Shown: piece by piece, positions 63,999 to 64,000 of the stretch | How positions within the stretch are numbered: the stretch's first letter is position 1 | Layout: every line of letters begins with the position of its first letter | Assembly (NCBI GenBank): GCA_964247705.1 | Contig: CAXTVQ010000006.1 | Coordinates: 50,831-114,830 of the forward strand | Direction of reading: 5' to 3' | Length of the DNA: 64,000 nt | Source of the DNA: LMUY01 sp964247705 | GTDB lineage: Bacteria; Pseudomonadota; Alphaproteobacteria; Acetobacterales; Acetobacteraceae | Translations under genes and position numbers: made by a program | The notes under the pieces: generated by a model | Told to the model about the DNA's origin: nothing | Database searches by the model: none | Seen by the model: only the letters and a program-made list of their open reading frames with translations

Positions 63999-64000
63999 CC

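Overview
The window is a GC-rich, densely packed chromosomal segment from a hopanoid-making alphaproteobacterium, most likely Rhodospirillales/Acetobacteraceae. This rests on gene content recalled from memory: a PleD-type diguanylate cyclase, an HpnI-like hopanoid glycosyltransferase, a fused LivM-LivG transporter protein, and the order mltB-rlpA-dacA-tmk-holB-metG-tatD-MBL hydrolase. No rRNA, integrase, transposase or CRISPR array was found. The single tRNA is tRNA-Ser(UGA) at 54866-54950.

Layout. 1-4383: end of a ring-cleaving dioxygenase, a Gly-zipper lipoprotein, then glmU-glmS (UDP-GlcNAc precursor supply). 4394-9858: an unusual accessory locus with AT-rich spacers. It holds a SARP/BTAD-type regulator with a TPR tail, an 83-residue peptide gene with three identical 16-residue repeats, a DUF6065-like protein, and a second TPR protein paralogous to the regulator but lacking its DNA-binding part. 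9859-30902: an MFS exporter, an orphan peptide-type binding protein, an FkbH-like HAD protein, a GlcD-type dehydrogenase, a ClC channel, several redox enzymes, an orphan flagellin, a SNF2 helicase, and a five-gene overlapping operon (GMC dehydrogenase, DoxX, cupin, SMP-30 lactonase, double-VOC protein).

31056-45499: a DUF2252 protein, a response regulator, a DAO-type oxidoreductase, an orphan PhnM, a membrane-anchored HlyD-like protein, another orphan binding protein, PleD, a PmtA-like methyltransferase, a Mop protein and a complete Liv-type ABC uptake operon. 45547-54732: a third orphan binding protein, a Cox-like FeS/FAD pair without its molybdenum subunit, two small redox operon members, a Spy-like periplasmic protein, a Gly-rich gene split by an in-frame amber codon, HpnI and an LLM monooxygenase. 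55029-63998: an LpxR-type lipid A deacylase and cell wall genes running directly into DNA-precursor, replication and translation housekeeping genes, mostly with 1-4 nt overlaps.

The best candidate for an undescribed system is 4394-9415. The repeat peptide shows about 16 silent codon changes and no amino-acid change between its cores. A perfect 11-bp hairpin separates it from the DUF6065-like gene, operator-like dyads lie upstream, and TPR proteins flank both sides. A multicore modified-peptide system or a peptide-signalling system are both possible. No recognised RiPP-modifying enzyme is present, so the function is unknown.
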